Assembly: GCA_040119125.1 (NCBI GenBank)
Contig: JBEDTR010000016.1
Span: 1 to 64,000, forward strand
DNA length: 64,000 nt
Origin: Pacificitalea sp040119125
GTDB lineage: Bacteria; Pseudomonadota; Alphaproteobacteria; Rhodobacterales; Rhodobacteraceae
Direction: 5' to 3'
The notes beneath the pieces were generated by a model, which made no database searches, was not told the DNA's origin, and was given only the letters and a program-made list of their open reading frames with translations. The translations under genes were made by a program, and so were the position numbers. Below are positions 34,516 to 43,414 of this stretch, one piece after another. Positions within the stretch are counted from its first letter, which is position 1. The number at the start of each line of letters is the position of its first letter.

Positions 34516-36213
34516 ATGCCCCACCGCGCATCCAGTGTACGTCCCGCCCCAAAAGCCGCGTCCGAAGCCACCCAACGATGGTGGCACCGCGCTACAGGAT
34601 ACCAAGTTTATCCCCGCAGCTTCGCCGACAGTAACGGCGACGGCATCGGGGACATTCCTGGAATCATCTCTAAACTCGGCCATCTGTCGGACTTAGGAAT
34701 AGGGTTTATCTGGCTTTCCCCAGTCTATGCCTCGCCGATGATCGACAACGGCTATGACATTTCCGATTATCGCGACATCGCGCCCGAACTTGGCACGCTT
34801 GAAGATATGGATCGTTTGATCGCCGAGGCCGGGGCGCGCGGCATCGGCATCGTGATGGACCTTGTCGTCAACCATACCTCTTCGCTGCACGATTGGTTCA
34901 AGAAGGCTCGAGCCATGCGCGTTTGCTCCGAGCACGACTATTACATCTGGCGCGATCCGCGACCGGACGGCGGGCCACCCGACAGCGCGCGCGCGGCCTT
35001 TGGCGGTCCGGCCTGGACGTTCTGCGAACAGGTTGGACAGTACTATTTCCATTTTTTCAGCTCCGCTCAACCCGACCTGAACTGGCGAAACCCCGAACTT
35101 CGCCACCAAATTTACGACATGATGCGTTGGTGGCTTGATCGCGGCATTGCTGGATTCCGGATGGATGTCATCAGCCTGATCGGCAAGGACGTGGATAATC
35201 AGATCTATGAGGAGGGTCCCGACCTGCATCCGTTTCTGCAGGAAATGCACCAACAGGTCCTAGCGGGCCGCGATATTCTGACCATCGGTGAAAGCTGGTC
35301 GGTATCCACCGACACGGGGCTTCTTTACTGTGGCCGCGATCGGAACGAATTGGACATGGTATTTGAATTCAGCCACATCCGCGACGGCTGGGACCCCGAG
35401 TTAGGAAAGTTCGCGCCAAAACCTTTTGATCTGGTGGCGTTCAAGCGGGCCGTGTTCTCTTGGCAGGATCTGACTCGCGACGATGGGTGGCACAGCCTGT
35501 TCCTGTCCAACCACGATCTGCCACGGCAGGTGTCGTTCTATGCTGATGACAGCGAACATCGCCGTATAGCGGCCAAGACTCTGGCGACAGTCCTTCACAT
35601 GCTGAAAGGCACGCCGTTTGTCTATCAGGGCGAAGAGATCGGTATGACCAATGCTCGGTTCGAACGGATCGACCAGTACCGCGATCTGGAAACCCTAAAC
35701 CATTTCGAGGAACAGATCGCCAAGGGCGTCGAGCCGCAGGAGTTCATCGCCGGTGCCAACCGCAACAGCCGCGACAACGCGCGCACCCCGATGCAATGGT
35801 CCGCGGCTGCCCATGGCGGTTTTACCTCGGGCACCCCCTGGATCGAGGTGAACCCGAACTATCCTGAAATCAACGTCGAAGCCGATCGGGCCGATCCTGA
35901 CAGCATCTTTGCCCACTATGGCCGACTGATCGAACTGCGTCAGATACACGACACCGTCGCGTTTGGTCACACCGAACAACTTTTTGCCGATGACCCCAAC
36001 ATTCTGGTATTTCAGCGCAGGTTGGGAAATCGGCGCATCCTTGTGGCGGCCAATTTTACCGCCCGGGAACAGCGATGCGACCTTACCAAAGATCTGGCCG
36101 GTCCCGCGCTCTGTCTCGTCGCGACCCATACCCCGAGGAAGTCCCTTGCGCGTCAGATCACCCTTGCACCCTACGAAAGCTTTGCCTGCGAATTGACCGA
36201 AACCCGCTCATGA
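34516..36213 (+). CDS. GH13 oligo-1,6-glucosidase/alpha-glucosidase
   Basis: 565 residues; AAAGGAG upstream of the ATG. Motifs: YQVYPRSFADSNGDGIGDIPG, LVVNHTSSLHDWF, AQPDLNWRNPE, nucleophile D217 in GFRMDVIS, E259 in IGESWS, D334 in SNHDLPR, and RTPMQWS. These are the hallmarks of the oligo-1,6-glucosidase/trehalose-6-phosphate hydrolase/sucrose-active subgroup, which cannot be split further by eye. Its reading frame is complete, but the truncated IS3 element begins about 17 bases after its stop. Confidence 0.9.
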   Translation: MPHRASSVRPAPKAASEATQRWWHRATGYQVYPRSFADSNGDGIGDIPGIISKLGHLSDLGIGFIWLSPVYASPMIDNGYDISDYRDIAPELGTLEDMDRLIAEAGARGIGIVMDLVVNHTSSLHDWFKKARAMRVCSEHDYYIWRDPRPDGGPPDSARAAFGGPAWTFCEQVGQYYFHFFSSAQPDLNWRNPELRHQIYDMMRWWLDRGIAGFRMDVISLIGKDVDNQIYEEGPDLHPFLQEMHQQVLAGRDILTIGESWSVSTDTGLLYCGRDRNELDMVFEFSHIRDGWDPELGKFAPKPFDLVAFKRAVFSWQDLTRDDGWHSLFLSNHDLPRQVSFYADDSEHRRIAAKTLATVLHMLKGTPFVYQGEEIGMTNARFERIDQYRDLETLNHFEEQIAKGVEPQEFIAGANRNSRDNARTPMQWSAAAHGGFTSGTPWIEVNPNYPEINVEADRADPDSIFAHYGRLIELRQIHDTVAFGHTEQLFADDPNILVFQRRLGNRRILVAANFTAREQRCDLTKDLAGPALCLVATHTPRKSLARQITLAPYESFACELTETRS

Positions 36214-36230
36214 AATCGTCCGCGTCAACG

Positions 36231-36420
36231 AAAGGGCGCCGCTTGTCGGCAATCTCCTGCATCTCCTTGCGTATCTCAGCGCAGTCCGGCGGGCGTTCAC
36301 GCCGGACTATCTTTGGGTCGACACCAACAAGCCTGCAGGCCCGACGCTGCGAGATTTCATGGTCACGCATCGCTTTCAGCGCTGCCTCCCGCCGCTTGCT
36401 TATTGTCGTCAGTTCTTTCC
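36231..36420 (-). pseudogene. IS3-family transposase OrfB, 5' fragment
   Basis: Reads REAALKAMRDHEISQRRACR, LVGVDPKIVRRERPPDCAEI, RKEMQEIADKRR and then loses homology. None of the DDE catalytic residues remain. It overlaps the OrfA end in the other frame, as in active IS3 elements that use frameshifting at AAAGAAC. Confidence 0.8.
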
Positions 36421-36672
36421 CAGCAGATATTTCAGCACGACATTGTCGAGCATTGTATTGGCCAGCAGCCGCTTGAGCTTGGCATTCTCATCTTCAAGGG
36501 ACTTCAAGCGGGCAGCTTCGGAAACATCCATGCCCCCGTATCTGGCTTTCAGCTTATAAAATGTGGAAGGGCTCAGGCCGTGGTGACGACACACTTCGGC
36601 TGTCGGCATGCCTGCCTCTTGCTCCTTGATCATCCCAATAATCTGCGCCTCGGTAAAACGGCTCTTGCGCAT
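36409..36672 (-). CDS. IS3-family transposase OrfA
   Basis: 87 residues from ATG at 36672 after AAGGAG: RKSRFTEAQIIGMIKEQEAG, MPTAEVCRHHGLSPSTFYKL, then the leucine-zipper-like region KSLEDENAKLKRLLANTMLD. HTH plus coiled coil typical of OrfA, which binds the ends. Intact, but the OrfB partner is truncated. Confidence 0.85.
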   Translation of the reverse strand: MRKSRFTEAQIIGMIKEQEAGMPTAEVCRHHGLSPSTFYKLKARYGGMDVSEAARLKSLEDENAKLKRLLANTMLDNVVLKYLLGKN

Positions 36673-36736
36673 ACGTTTGCTCCTTCGTGGAGCAAACTCT
36701 ACATTAGAGTGAGGGATTTCGCGGGGGGGCAGGTCA

Positions 36737-37423
36737 AAGCCACTAGTGAAACGGCAAGGTAAGATATGTGGCAGACGTCGTTTGACAGAAGCCGCCCGAA
36801 GCCCCGATGCATTAACTCTTTCATCAGCGGCACAACCATTGCCCAGGTAGCCTTAGCGCCGGCAGCGATAGGTCTGCGCGCCCGACGGATTGGATAGGAC
36901 AGGGGCAAAGCACCGCGTGACCGCCAAAGACGCCTCATGGGGTATAAAGTGAGGTATTCGATATACTACAGAAATTTATAATATCTTATATCAATAGCTT
37001 ATGCCTTATAATGGGCGGACTTCGTCTCCGCCATTATCCCTATTGCGAACCAGTGACACCGCCCTGGCGGATACGGATTTTTTCGTGTTGTTGAGGCGGT
37101 TTGCGGGTACCTGCCGAACCTCATAGACGCGCCGCGTAGCCGAAGCTGGGCTCAGAATGGCCCTCAGTCTCAGTTTGGGCGAACCTCAGCCGTTTCGGTT
37201 CGGTCTCGTTTCCTCGGTAGCTTTTAATGCCCTGCTGCCGAACTCTGCCAAAACCCAAGCGCGCGTTCCGAACGATATCGATGGCAAAATAGACGGGATA
37301 CGCAGTAGGTGCGTTGCTTGGGATGCTAGCGTAAACTGGCGGACTCCGCGGGTAGGTTTGTATCCCAATCCCCCAACCGAAACCGCTGATGACAAAGGAT
37401 TTTCCCGCGTCTAGCCTAGCCGC
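36737..37423. other. Intergenic region, no gene supported
   Basis: About 690 bases. The stretch 36955-37010 is AT-rich (atactacagaaatttataat), the rest GC-rich with no recognisable product on either strand. A minus-strand frame running 37121-37825 overlaps the DUF3883 gene antisense and is rejected. Confidence 0.4.
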
Positions 37424-38170
37424 ATGCCGGACGGGCCTTGGACAGATGCAGAGAATAATCTGATCGTCGCGGATTACTTCACGATGCTGTCTGCGGACTT
37501 TACTGGCCAGTCCTATAACAGGACTGCACACAATCGCGCCCTTCAGGCCCAGATCGACCGCCCCCGCAGTTCGATCGAGTTCAAGCACCAGAATATCAGC
37601 GCGGTTCTTAGGGCCCAAGGAGAGGACTGGATCCCCGGCTACAAGCCCGCGCGTAATTACCAGACCACGCTTGAGGATGCGGTCGCGCGTTGGTTCGCGC
37701 TCTATCCAGGTTGGCTGTCCCGCATTCCGGACCGGCCCGCGATGGGCCTCCGCGAGGCAGCTCAGCTTTGGATTGGACCGCCCCCGACGCTCAGCAACCA
37801 GCCGCCCGCTCCTGAGCTTGAGCAAACCATTGCCACCGCTCGCAAGTTTGATGTCGCCGAACGCGATGAAGGCAACCGCGCGCTTGGCCCGGCCGGAGAA
37901 GAACGCGCGCTGGCCTACGAGAAAGCGGTGTTGGCTGGCTACGGGCGATCTGATCTCGCGTCAAAGGTGCGATGGGTCACCGAGGGGGATGGCGATGGCG
38001 CGGGGTATGATATCGCCAGCTATGCGCCGGATGGTCGGCCTCGTCTGATCGAAGTGAAGACGACCGACGGCCCCGGCAGTTGGGGTATCGAGAACAGCCA
38101 TAGAAGGTTTGTCCAGTCTTTCGATTGGCTCTCTCGATCATCTTCGATCCACATCGGGGGCATTTCGTGA
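37424..38170 (+). CDS. DUF3883 domain protein, C-terminus replaced
   Basis: The N-terminal part (PDGPWTDAENNLIVADYFTM, SYNRTAHNRALQAQIDRPRS) is a conserved DNA-repair/defence-associated region. Residues about 160-218 are the start of a DUF3883 domain (LAYEKAVLAGYGRSDLASKV, GDGAGYDIASYAPDG, RLIEVKTTDGP). It resembles a PD-(D/E)XK-like core with D and E-V-K. The domain normally continues for about 60 residues, but from about 38072 the frame enters antisense sequence of the NERD gene. So it is a 3'-truncated gene with a foreign tail. Confidence 0.7.
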   Translation: MPDGPWTDAENNLIVADYFTMLSADFTGQSYNRTAHNRALQAQIDRPRSSIEFKHQNISAVLRAQGEDWIPGYKPARNYQTTLEDAVARWFALYPGWLSRIPDRPAMGLREAAQLWIGPPPTLSNQPPAPELEQTIATARKFDVAERDEGNRALGPAGEERALAYEKAVLAGYGRSDLASKVRWVTEGDGDGAGYDIASYAPDGRPRLIEVKTTDGPGSWGIENSHRRFVQSFDWLSRSSSIHIGGIS

Positions 38171-38801
38171 GATCAGTTTCCTTTTGGATGGCTTTTTCTC
38201 GGACGTGCTGGACATGTGCACGCCGTGTTTCTTTGTTAGCATCCAAGGCGCTGCTGCGCAGTATGCGGGCAAAATCGCGCACCTCATTTTCAGTGAACTG
38301 AACATCTGTCCGCGAGGCAATGTACTTTAATAGGTCTCGTCTGTTCCAAAACACGTTAGCTGGCATTGCAGTTTTTGGCACCGCTGAGCCGACAAATGCG
38401 ACGAGATTTTCTAATTGATCCAGCCTGATGCCAAGCAAGTCTTGGACGACTTTTATGTGATGGTAGTTCTGGCGAAGGGGGTTCTGAAATTGCGATTTAT
38501 GGCGACGCATGACCTGCGTCCAACGTGCTTGGGTTCTGCTGCCGAAAATCCATCCTGACATGTTTTTGGTTTCAATCACGAAGACACCGAAACGTGACAA
38601 GACGATATGGTCAACTTGTGTGGTGCCGTCGCTAGTTGGCAAGGTGAGATCTTCGAGCAGGATGTAATCCTGTTTATCTAGTTTTCGGCTGAGCGTAGCA
38701 TTAACGCGTCGTTCGCCTTCCGCGCCGATCACTGTTGGAGAATTCAGGTAAAAGTAAAGAAGTGCTGCACCGACCGGGAGCAAAACCAAAAGTAGTTCCA
38801 A
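37977..38801 (-). CDS. NERD-domain protein with topoisomerase-type zinc finger
   Basis: About 274 residues from a TTG at 38801 (GGAG upstream; no in-frame ATG near). An N-terminal membrane helix (LELLLVLLPVGAALLYFYL) precedes a NERD nuclease-related domain (GAEGERRVNATLSRKL, GTTQVDHIVLSRFGVFVIET, KNMSGWIFGS). A C4 zinc finger follows (CPRCGSKMIERANRKTG, YGCSRYPNCRG). The last about 30 residues come from antisense of the DUF3883 gene, so the natural stop was lost at the junction near 38069-38077. The family is linked to DNA processing. Confidence 0.75.
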   Translation of the reverse strand: MELLLVLLPVGAALLYFYLNSPTVIGAEGERRVNATLSRKLDKQDYILLEDLTLPTSDGTTQVDHIVLSRFGVFVIETKNMSGWIFGSRTQARWTQVMRRHKSQFQNPLRQNYHHIKVVQDLLGIRLDQLENLVAFVGSAVPKTAMPANVFWNRRDLLKYIASRTDVQFTENEVRDFARILRSSALDANKETRRAHVQHVREKAIQKETDLTKCPRCGSKMIERANRKTGQTFYGCSRYPNCRGRRSSSLRSDEADHPAHSWRYHTPRHRHPPR

Positions 38802-39320
38802 GGGTTTTATGTTCTCCGTCCAGTGGCCATCAAAATCCGAACATAGTGCGAATTGAAGCGTTGGGCAAAAACTGAAATACGATAACAGCGTGGCGCGAAC
38901 GACCGCTTCCGGTCGGCTGCATTGCGGCAATTGCCAGCGCGACTCAGGGTCGCGAGCGACGCCGCGTGAGGGACGACCAGGCGCATGATGCTGCCACGCA
39001 GCGACGGTCCGAAAGGAGCCCAAAATACCGGGCGAGTTAGAGAGGTATCTCGCTGGTGCAGCGAAGCGGCGCTAGAAGGCCCGCTCTGAGTCGCCTTCCT
39101 CCATCATGTCCATGCCCTGCCGCAGTTTTACCAAACCCGCCATTCGTCCATCCCGCAGCATTTTTAGAGGACAAGGGTCAGTAGCGGACTTTCCAGTCAT
39201 TCGCTTTACTGCCTTAGGTGTGGTGACTGCAGAGGCGAACACGGCTGGGGCGTCTACATTATCATACCGCAGCCTAATACGTCGGGCTGGCCGCCCAAAG
39301 GTAGCTCTTGTTCTCTGTGC
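38802..39320. other. Intergenic region holding a dispersed repeat
   Basis: No gene supported. Holds the repeat at 38953-39021 that matches 11260-11328. Frames around 39106-39320 have no recognisable product. Confidence 0.4.
38953..39021 (+). repeat. Dispersed 69-bp repeat, copy 2
   Basis: Partner of 11260-11328. Confidence 0.55.
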
Positions 39321-39965
39321 CTACTCTTTGCAGCGCTGGAGCATGTACACCTTCGCCAAATGCTTGGCGTTTAGCGCGAAAGCCGGATCGCCTGATGACT
39401 GTGCCGCGACTATGGCCCCGTCGATGAGGACGACGAAACCGCGTGTCGCATGGTCGACATCGTCGACTTTCATCTCGGCGAGGTCGGCCTTGAGCCAGTC
39501 GGTGATGTGCCGCTTATGGAAGGCAACGGTGCCATAGACGGCGGCGTGCTTGGAATCGAATTCCGAGGCCGCCTTGATGAAGGGGCAGCCGTAGAAATAC
39601 GGATCGGCGAACCAATCATAGAGGATGTCGAAGGCGCCCAGCAGACGGGCCTGCGGCGTCTGGTCGAGCGTGGCAAGCCGCTCGAAAAACCATTTGCGCC
39701 ATGCGTCGCCCTCTGCCTCGAGCACCGCGACTATAAGCGCCGCCTTTGAGGGAAAGTGGTTGTAGAGGGTCGCCTTGGCCGTGCCGGCGCGGGCGATCAC
39801 GGCGTCGATGCCGGTTGCGGTAAAACCGCCATGGCAGAACAGCGTCGATGCGGCGGTGATGATCCGTTCTCGCGCGTTGGCGGGGTTGTTCCCCGTTACG
39901 CTCCACGCCGGGCGCTGTTCGCAATCTGGCTTTTGGCGAAGGGCCGCGCTTGCTGTATTTCTCAC
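39321..39965 (-). CDS. TetR/AcrR-family repressor
   Basis: 214 residues from GTG at 39965 (AGGAAG upstream). N-terminal HTH (RERIITAASTLFCHGGFTAT, GIDAVIARAGTAKATLYNHF, PSKAALIVAVL) and a helical ligand domain with a cysteine (YFYGCPFIKAASEFD) of the type seen in AcrR-like regulators. It faces the ABC-cyanase operon across 354 bases that contain an 18-base palindrome, so it is most likely the repressor of that operon, released by the imported compound or a product. Confidence 0.88.
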   Translation of the reverse strand: MRNTASAALRQKPDCEQRPAWSVTGNNPANARERIITAASTLFCHGGFTATGIDAVIARAGTAKATLYNHFPSKAALIVAVLEAEGDAWRKWFFERLATLDQTPQARLLGAFDILYDWFADPYFYGCPFIKAASEFDSKHAAVYGTVAFHKRHITDWLKADLAEMKVDDVDHATRGFVVLIDGAIVAAQSSGDPAFALNAKHLAKVYMLQRCKE

Positions 39966-40319
39966 CGTAGCTTCCTCGATCTTGTCTGCGTTCCGCGCCC
40001 GCAACCACACTGCAAATGGTGCCACCTCCGCACCCCGAAGGCAAGACAGGTTTGTCTGGTTCGTAGATTTTCGACTGCCGCGAGACAGGTCTCCGCATTC
40101 GCTTGCGCCACGGGTTCTAAAGGGTCGAAGAATCACGAATTCGACAAAACCCTTCAAAAACTGCACTATAATATAAGCAGTTTTGACTTCTTCGCTGAAA
40201 ATTTCACCGATAATTCAGATCGGCTGCATCTCCTGTCCGGTTGCGTTGACACGATGCGGTCCGTGCGCTGATCTGTATTAGACAGACCGGTCGGTCTTAT
40301 TCAGACGCGAGGTAGCCAG
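39966..40319. other. Divergent control region between TetR gene and ABC-cyanase operon
   Basis: Carries the palindrome at 40280-40297. An AT-rich stretch at 40150-40215 (ctgcactataatataagcag) includes TATAAT-like tracts that could serve as -10 elements. No gene. Confidence 0.5.
40280..40297 (+). promoter_or_regulatory. Palindromic operator-like site for TetR
   Basis: AGACAGACCGGTCGGTCT: two nine-base arms with a single mismatch, centred on ACCGGT. Many TetR-family operators have this size and a similar AGACCGxxCGGTCT form. It lies 22 bases before the first gene of the operon, where a bound repressor would block transcription. Confidence 0.6.
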
Positions 40320-41147
40320 ATGATGCTCACCAAACTGATCCCGGAGCGGCGTGCGCCCACGAAGCGCTTGCGCAGCGGCGCACATCTGGCGGTGAAGGGA
40401 CTGGGTCACACCTATCGGTGGACTCCAAGTCCCGTGCTCACCAACATCTCTTTTGAGGTGCAGCCGGGTGAGATCGTCGCTTTGCTGGGCCGGTCCGGCT
40501 GCGGCAAGTCGACCCTGCTTCACATGATTTCAGGGCTGTCCCAGCCTAGCGAGGGGCAGGTCGTGATCGACGGGAACACGGTCAGGGATTCCTCGCCGCA
40601 CTGGGTACTCATGTTCCAAAGCCCGTCCTTGCTGCCGTGGCTGACGGTGGCGCAGAACGTCGCGATGGGCCTGAAGTTTACCCGCCGCGCGCATGAGATC
40701 CCCAAGCGGACGGCGGAAGTCTTGGAACTGGTCGAAATGGGCGCCTATGCGGATCGCAACGTGCAGGACCTGTCGGGCGGCCAGCAGCAGCGCGTCGCTC
40801 TGGCACGTTCGCTGGCGTCCAAGCCAGAGATGCTGCTGCTCGACGAGCCGTTCTCGGCGCTTGATGCCTTTACCCGCCGCGGCCTGCAATCCGAGGTCCG
40901 TGCCATCGTCCGCGAGTTGGGCTTAACCATGGTTATGGTCAGCCACGACGTCAGCGAGGCTGTCCGGATGGCCGACCGCGCGGTTCTGCTGGATTCCAAT
41001 CCCGGCCGTCTTGTCGAGGATGTCACCATCTCGCTCGACGAGAACGAGCGCAAGAATAACAGCGGTCGCTACAACGGCGAGCTGAAGACTGTGATGGGCA
41101 TGTACAGCGCCATCGCTGGCGAAACCATGGGCCCCGTCCTCGACTGA
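40320..41147 (+). CDS. ABC transporter ATP-binding protein (SsuB/NrtD/TauB type)
   Basis: 275 residues. Walker A GRSGCGKST, Q-loop MFQSPSLLPWL, signature LSGGQQQRVALARS, Walker B MLLLDEPFSALD and switch His in VSHDVSEAV. The LLPW motif and length match importers of nitrate, sulfonate, taurine, cyanate and related solutes. First gene of the operon, just behind the palindrome. Confidence 0.9.
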   Translation: MMLTKLIPERRAPTKRLRSGAHLAVKGLGHTYRWTPSPVLTNISFEVQPGEIVALLGRSGCGKSTLLHMISGLSQPSEGQVVIDGNTVRDSSPHWVLMFQSPSLLPWLTVAQNVAMGLKFTRRAHEIPKRTAEVLELVEMGAYADRNVQDLSGGQQQRVALARSLASKPEMLLLDEPFSALDAFTRRGLQSEVRAIVRELGLTMVMVSHDVSEAVRMADRAVLLDSNPGRLVEDVTISLDENERKNNSGRYNGELKTVMGMYSAIAGETMGPVLD

Positions 41148-41173
41148 ACGATGTATGCAAAGGAACCAACTCC

Positions 41174-42463
41174 ATGACCCGCAACACAAAAGCGTCTCAT
41201 CAGCATTCGGCATCCGACCTGCACCGGCACTGCTGTGGCGGTGAAGACGGTGTCGATCCGGGCCGGCGGCACACGCTGGACATGCTCGCCAAAGGCGGTC
41301 TTGCGGCGATGATGGGGCCGCTGGCCTCGAGCCTTGCCGCAGAAACCGCCGCCGCAGCTCAGCAGGACGACGTGCTGCGCATCGGCTATCTGCCGATCAC
41401 CGACGCCACGCCGCTGCTGGTCGCCCATGCGATGGGCTACTTCGCCGACGAGGGGATCGAGGTCGAGGATCCGACGCTGATGCGCGGCTGGTCGCCGCTG
41501 ATTGAAGGCTTCGCGGCCGGGCGTTTCAACCTTGTGCACTTCCTCAAGCCGATCCCGGTCTGGATGCGCTATAACAACAATTTTCCGGTCAAGATCATGG
41601 CTTGGGCGCATACCAACGGCTCGGCGCTGGTGGTCGGCAAACAGCACGTTGATGTCACCGATTTCTCGGGGCTGGGCGGCAAGCAGGTGGCCGTGCCGTT
41701 CTGGTATTCGATGCACAACATCGTACTGCAATACGCGCTGCGGGCCGCCGGCATCAAACCCGTCATTCGCAGCCAGAGCGAGCCGCTGGCGGACGACGAA
41801 TGCAACCTGCAGGTCCTGCCGCCGCCCGAGATGCCGCCGGCACTGGCCGCCGGTCAGATCGACGCCTACATCGTCGCTGAACCGTTCAATGCCATGGGGG
41901 AGCTTCTGGCTGGGGCGCGGATGCTGCGCTTTACCGGCGACATCTGGAAAAACCACCCCTGCTGCGTCGTTTGCATGAACGAGCAGACCGTCGAGGCCAA
42001 GCCGGAGTGGACGCAGGGCGTAATGAACGCTCTGGTGCGGGCCTCTATCTATGCAAGCCAGAACAAGGCCGAGGTTGCGGGCATGCTGTCGCGCGACGGC
42101 AACGGCTATCTTCCGGCGCCGGCCGATGTCGTGCGGCGTGCGATGACGCTGTACGAAGGGAACGACGCCTACCTCGAAAGCGGCGCGATCCAAAACCAGT
42201 CTGAATTTAACAACGGGCGGATCGATTTTGCGCCATGGCCCTATCCGTCGGCCACGCGGATGATCGTTGAGGCGATGAACGAGACGGTCGTGTCGGGCGA
42301 TACGCGCTTTCTCAACGGGCTCGATCCCGATTTCGTCGCCGAGGATCTGGTGAACTATGACTTCGTGCGCACCGCTCTTGAGAAGTTTCCGAACTGGCAA
42401 TCTGACCTATCCGTCGCTCCGGGCGGCGACCCGTTCAGCCGGGAAGAGGTCCTGAAGCTATGA
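41174..42463 (+). CDS. ABC substrate-binding protein (NrtA/SsuA-like) with Tat-like signal
   Basis: 429 residues. The leader is unusual: a His/Cys-rich stretch (HQHSASDLHRHCCGGED) precedes a twin-arginine-like motif (GRRHTLDMLAKGG) and a hydrophobic segment, suggesting Tat export. The mature part has the NMT1/SsuA fold (RIGYLPITDATPLLVAHAMG, PLIEGFAAGRFNLVHFL, EPFNAMGELLAGARML, CCVVCMNEQTVEAKPEW). The closest known functions are nitrate, bicarbonate, cyanate and sulfonate binding; the ligand cannot be read. It overlaps the permease gene by ATGA. Confidence 0.87.
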   Translation: MTRNTKASHQHSASDLHRHCCGGEDGVDPGRRHTLDMLAKGGLAAMMGPLASSLAAETAAAAQQDDVLRIGYLPITDATPLLVAHAMGYFADEGIEVEDPTLMRGWSPLIEGFAAGRFNLVHFLKPIPVWMRYNNNFPVKIMAWAHTNGSALVVGKQHVDVTDFSGLGGKQVAVPFWYSMHNIVLQYALRAAGIKPVIRSQSEPLADDECNLQVLPPPEMPPALAAGQIDAYIVAEPFNAMGELLAGARMLRFTGDIWKNHPCCVVCMNEQTVEAKPEWTQGVMNALVRASIYASQNKAEVAGMLSRDGNGYLPAPADVVRRAMTLYEGNDAYLESGAIQNQSEFNNGRIDFAPWPYPSATRMIVEAMNETVVSGDTRFLNGLDPDFVAEDLVNYDFVRTALEKFPNWQSDLSVAPGGDPFSREEVLKL

Positions 42464-43284
42464 CGGATATCGCCCCCTCGCAGGGGCAGGTCCGCCGCAC
42501 GGGCCTGCCGAAACTGGGCCGTGCGCGCGGCGCGGTGAATGCGCTCATCGGTATGGCGGGCCTGCTCGGGTTGTGGTGGCTTGGCGGGCGCTACGTCGCC
42601 AGCAATCCCAACATGATGGCCTTCACCAATTTTGCACCTGCGCCGACGCTGGCGCGTCTGGTCCAGATGTTCGCCTCTGGCGAGGTGATCCAGATGGCGT
42701 TGCCGTCGCTGTCTCGAGTGGGCTACGGCCTGTTTTACGCGACGGCGATTGGGGTCCCGATGGGCATTCTCGTCGGGCGCGGCCCGCGGATGCACGAGAT
42801 CACCAACGTGCCCTTCCAGTTCATGCGGATGATCTCGCCGCTGGCGTGGATGCCGATCGCGGTAATGCTGTTCGCCACATGGGACGCGGCGATCATCTTT
42901 CTGATCACCATGGCCGCCCTATGGCCGATCCTGTTCTCGACCGCCGCCGGCGTGCGGCGGATCGATCCGGCATGGCTGAAGGTGGCGCGAAATCTTGGGG
43001 CCAATCCGTTCCACATGCTGTTCACGGTGATCTTGCCGGCGATCGCGCTGGACGTGCTGACCGGAATTCGGCTGGCATTGGGCGTGGCGTGGATCGTGCT
43101 GGTGCCAGCGGAATATTTAGGGGTCAGCTCAGGCCTTGGATATGCGATTAACGATGCCCGCGACACGCTGGATTACTCGCGGCTGGCCGCGACGGTCGTG
43201 GTGATCGGGATGATCGGGTTCACCCTCGATGCGTCGGCTGGCCTGCTGGTAAAAAAATTCAATTGGATGCGCGGCGGGCAATGA
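42460..43284 (+). CDS. ABC permease (SsuC/NrtB-like)
   Basis: 274 residues, six predicted helices. Binding-protein-dependent transport motif near the middle to end (WPILFSTAAGVRRIDPAWLK, VARNLGANPFHMLFTVILPA), which contains the EAA-like loop. The N-terminal extension reads GRARGAVNALIGMAGLLGLW. Start overlaps the preceding stop (ATGA), so the three importer genes are translated together. Confidence 0.9.
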   Translation: MTDIAPSQGQVRRTGLPKLGRARGAVNALIGMAGLLGLWWLGGRYVASNPNMMAFTNFAPAPTLARLVQMFASGEVIQMALPSLSRVGYGLFYATAIGVPMGILVGRGPRMHEITNVPFQFMRMISPLAWMPIAVMLFATWDAAIIFLITMAALWPILFSTAAGVRRIDPAWLKVARNLGANPFHMLFTVILPAIALDVLTGIRLALGVAWIVLVPAEYLGVSSGLGYAINDARDTLDYSRLAATVVVIGMIGFTLDASAGLLVKKFNWMRGGQ

Positions 43285-43414
43285 CCGCCGCCCTGGTCCT
43301 TCCGACGCATGGAACGATCCGCTCCACGCCGAGGTGGGGCAAGTCGGCAGAGGCCCCCGACAACGAAACCCAACCGCGATTCCTCGCAGTCGCCCCCACA
43401 GGAGGGACCATGAT

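Larger units (their letters stand above)
36231..36736 (-). mobile_element. Truncated IS3-family element (left half)
   Basis: Left inverted repeat at 36723-36736 (minus strand TGACCTGCCCCCCC), full orfA, and only the start of orfB. Homology with the element at 22254 stops near 36231, where it joins sequence after the GH13 gene. The right half is gone, so it cannot move by itself. Confidence 0.85.

Noticed and set aside
37121..37825. Minus-strand frame of 234 codons
   Set aside because: Mostly antisense to the DUF3883 gene, which has recognisable domain motifs.
41069..42400. Minus-strand frame of 443 codons
   Set aside because: Antisense to the ABC binding-protein gene, which has clear family motifs.
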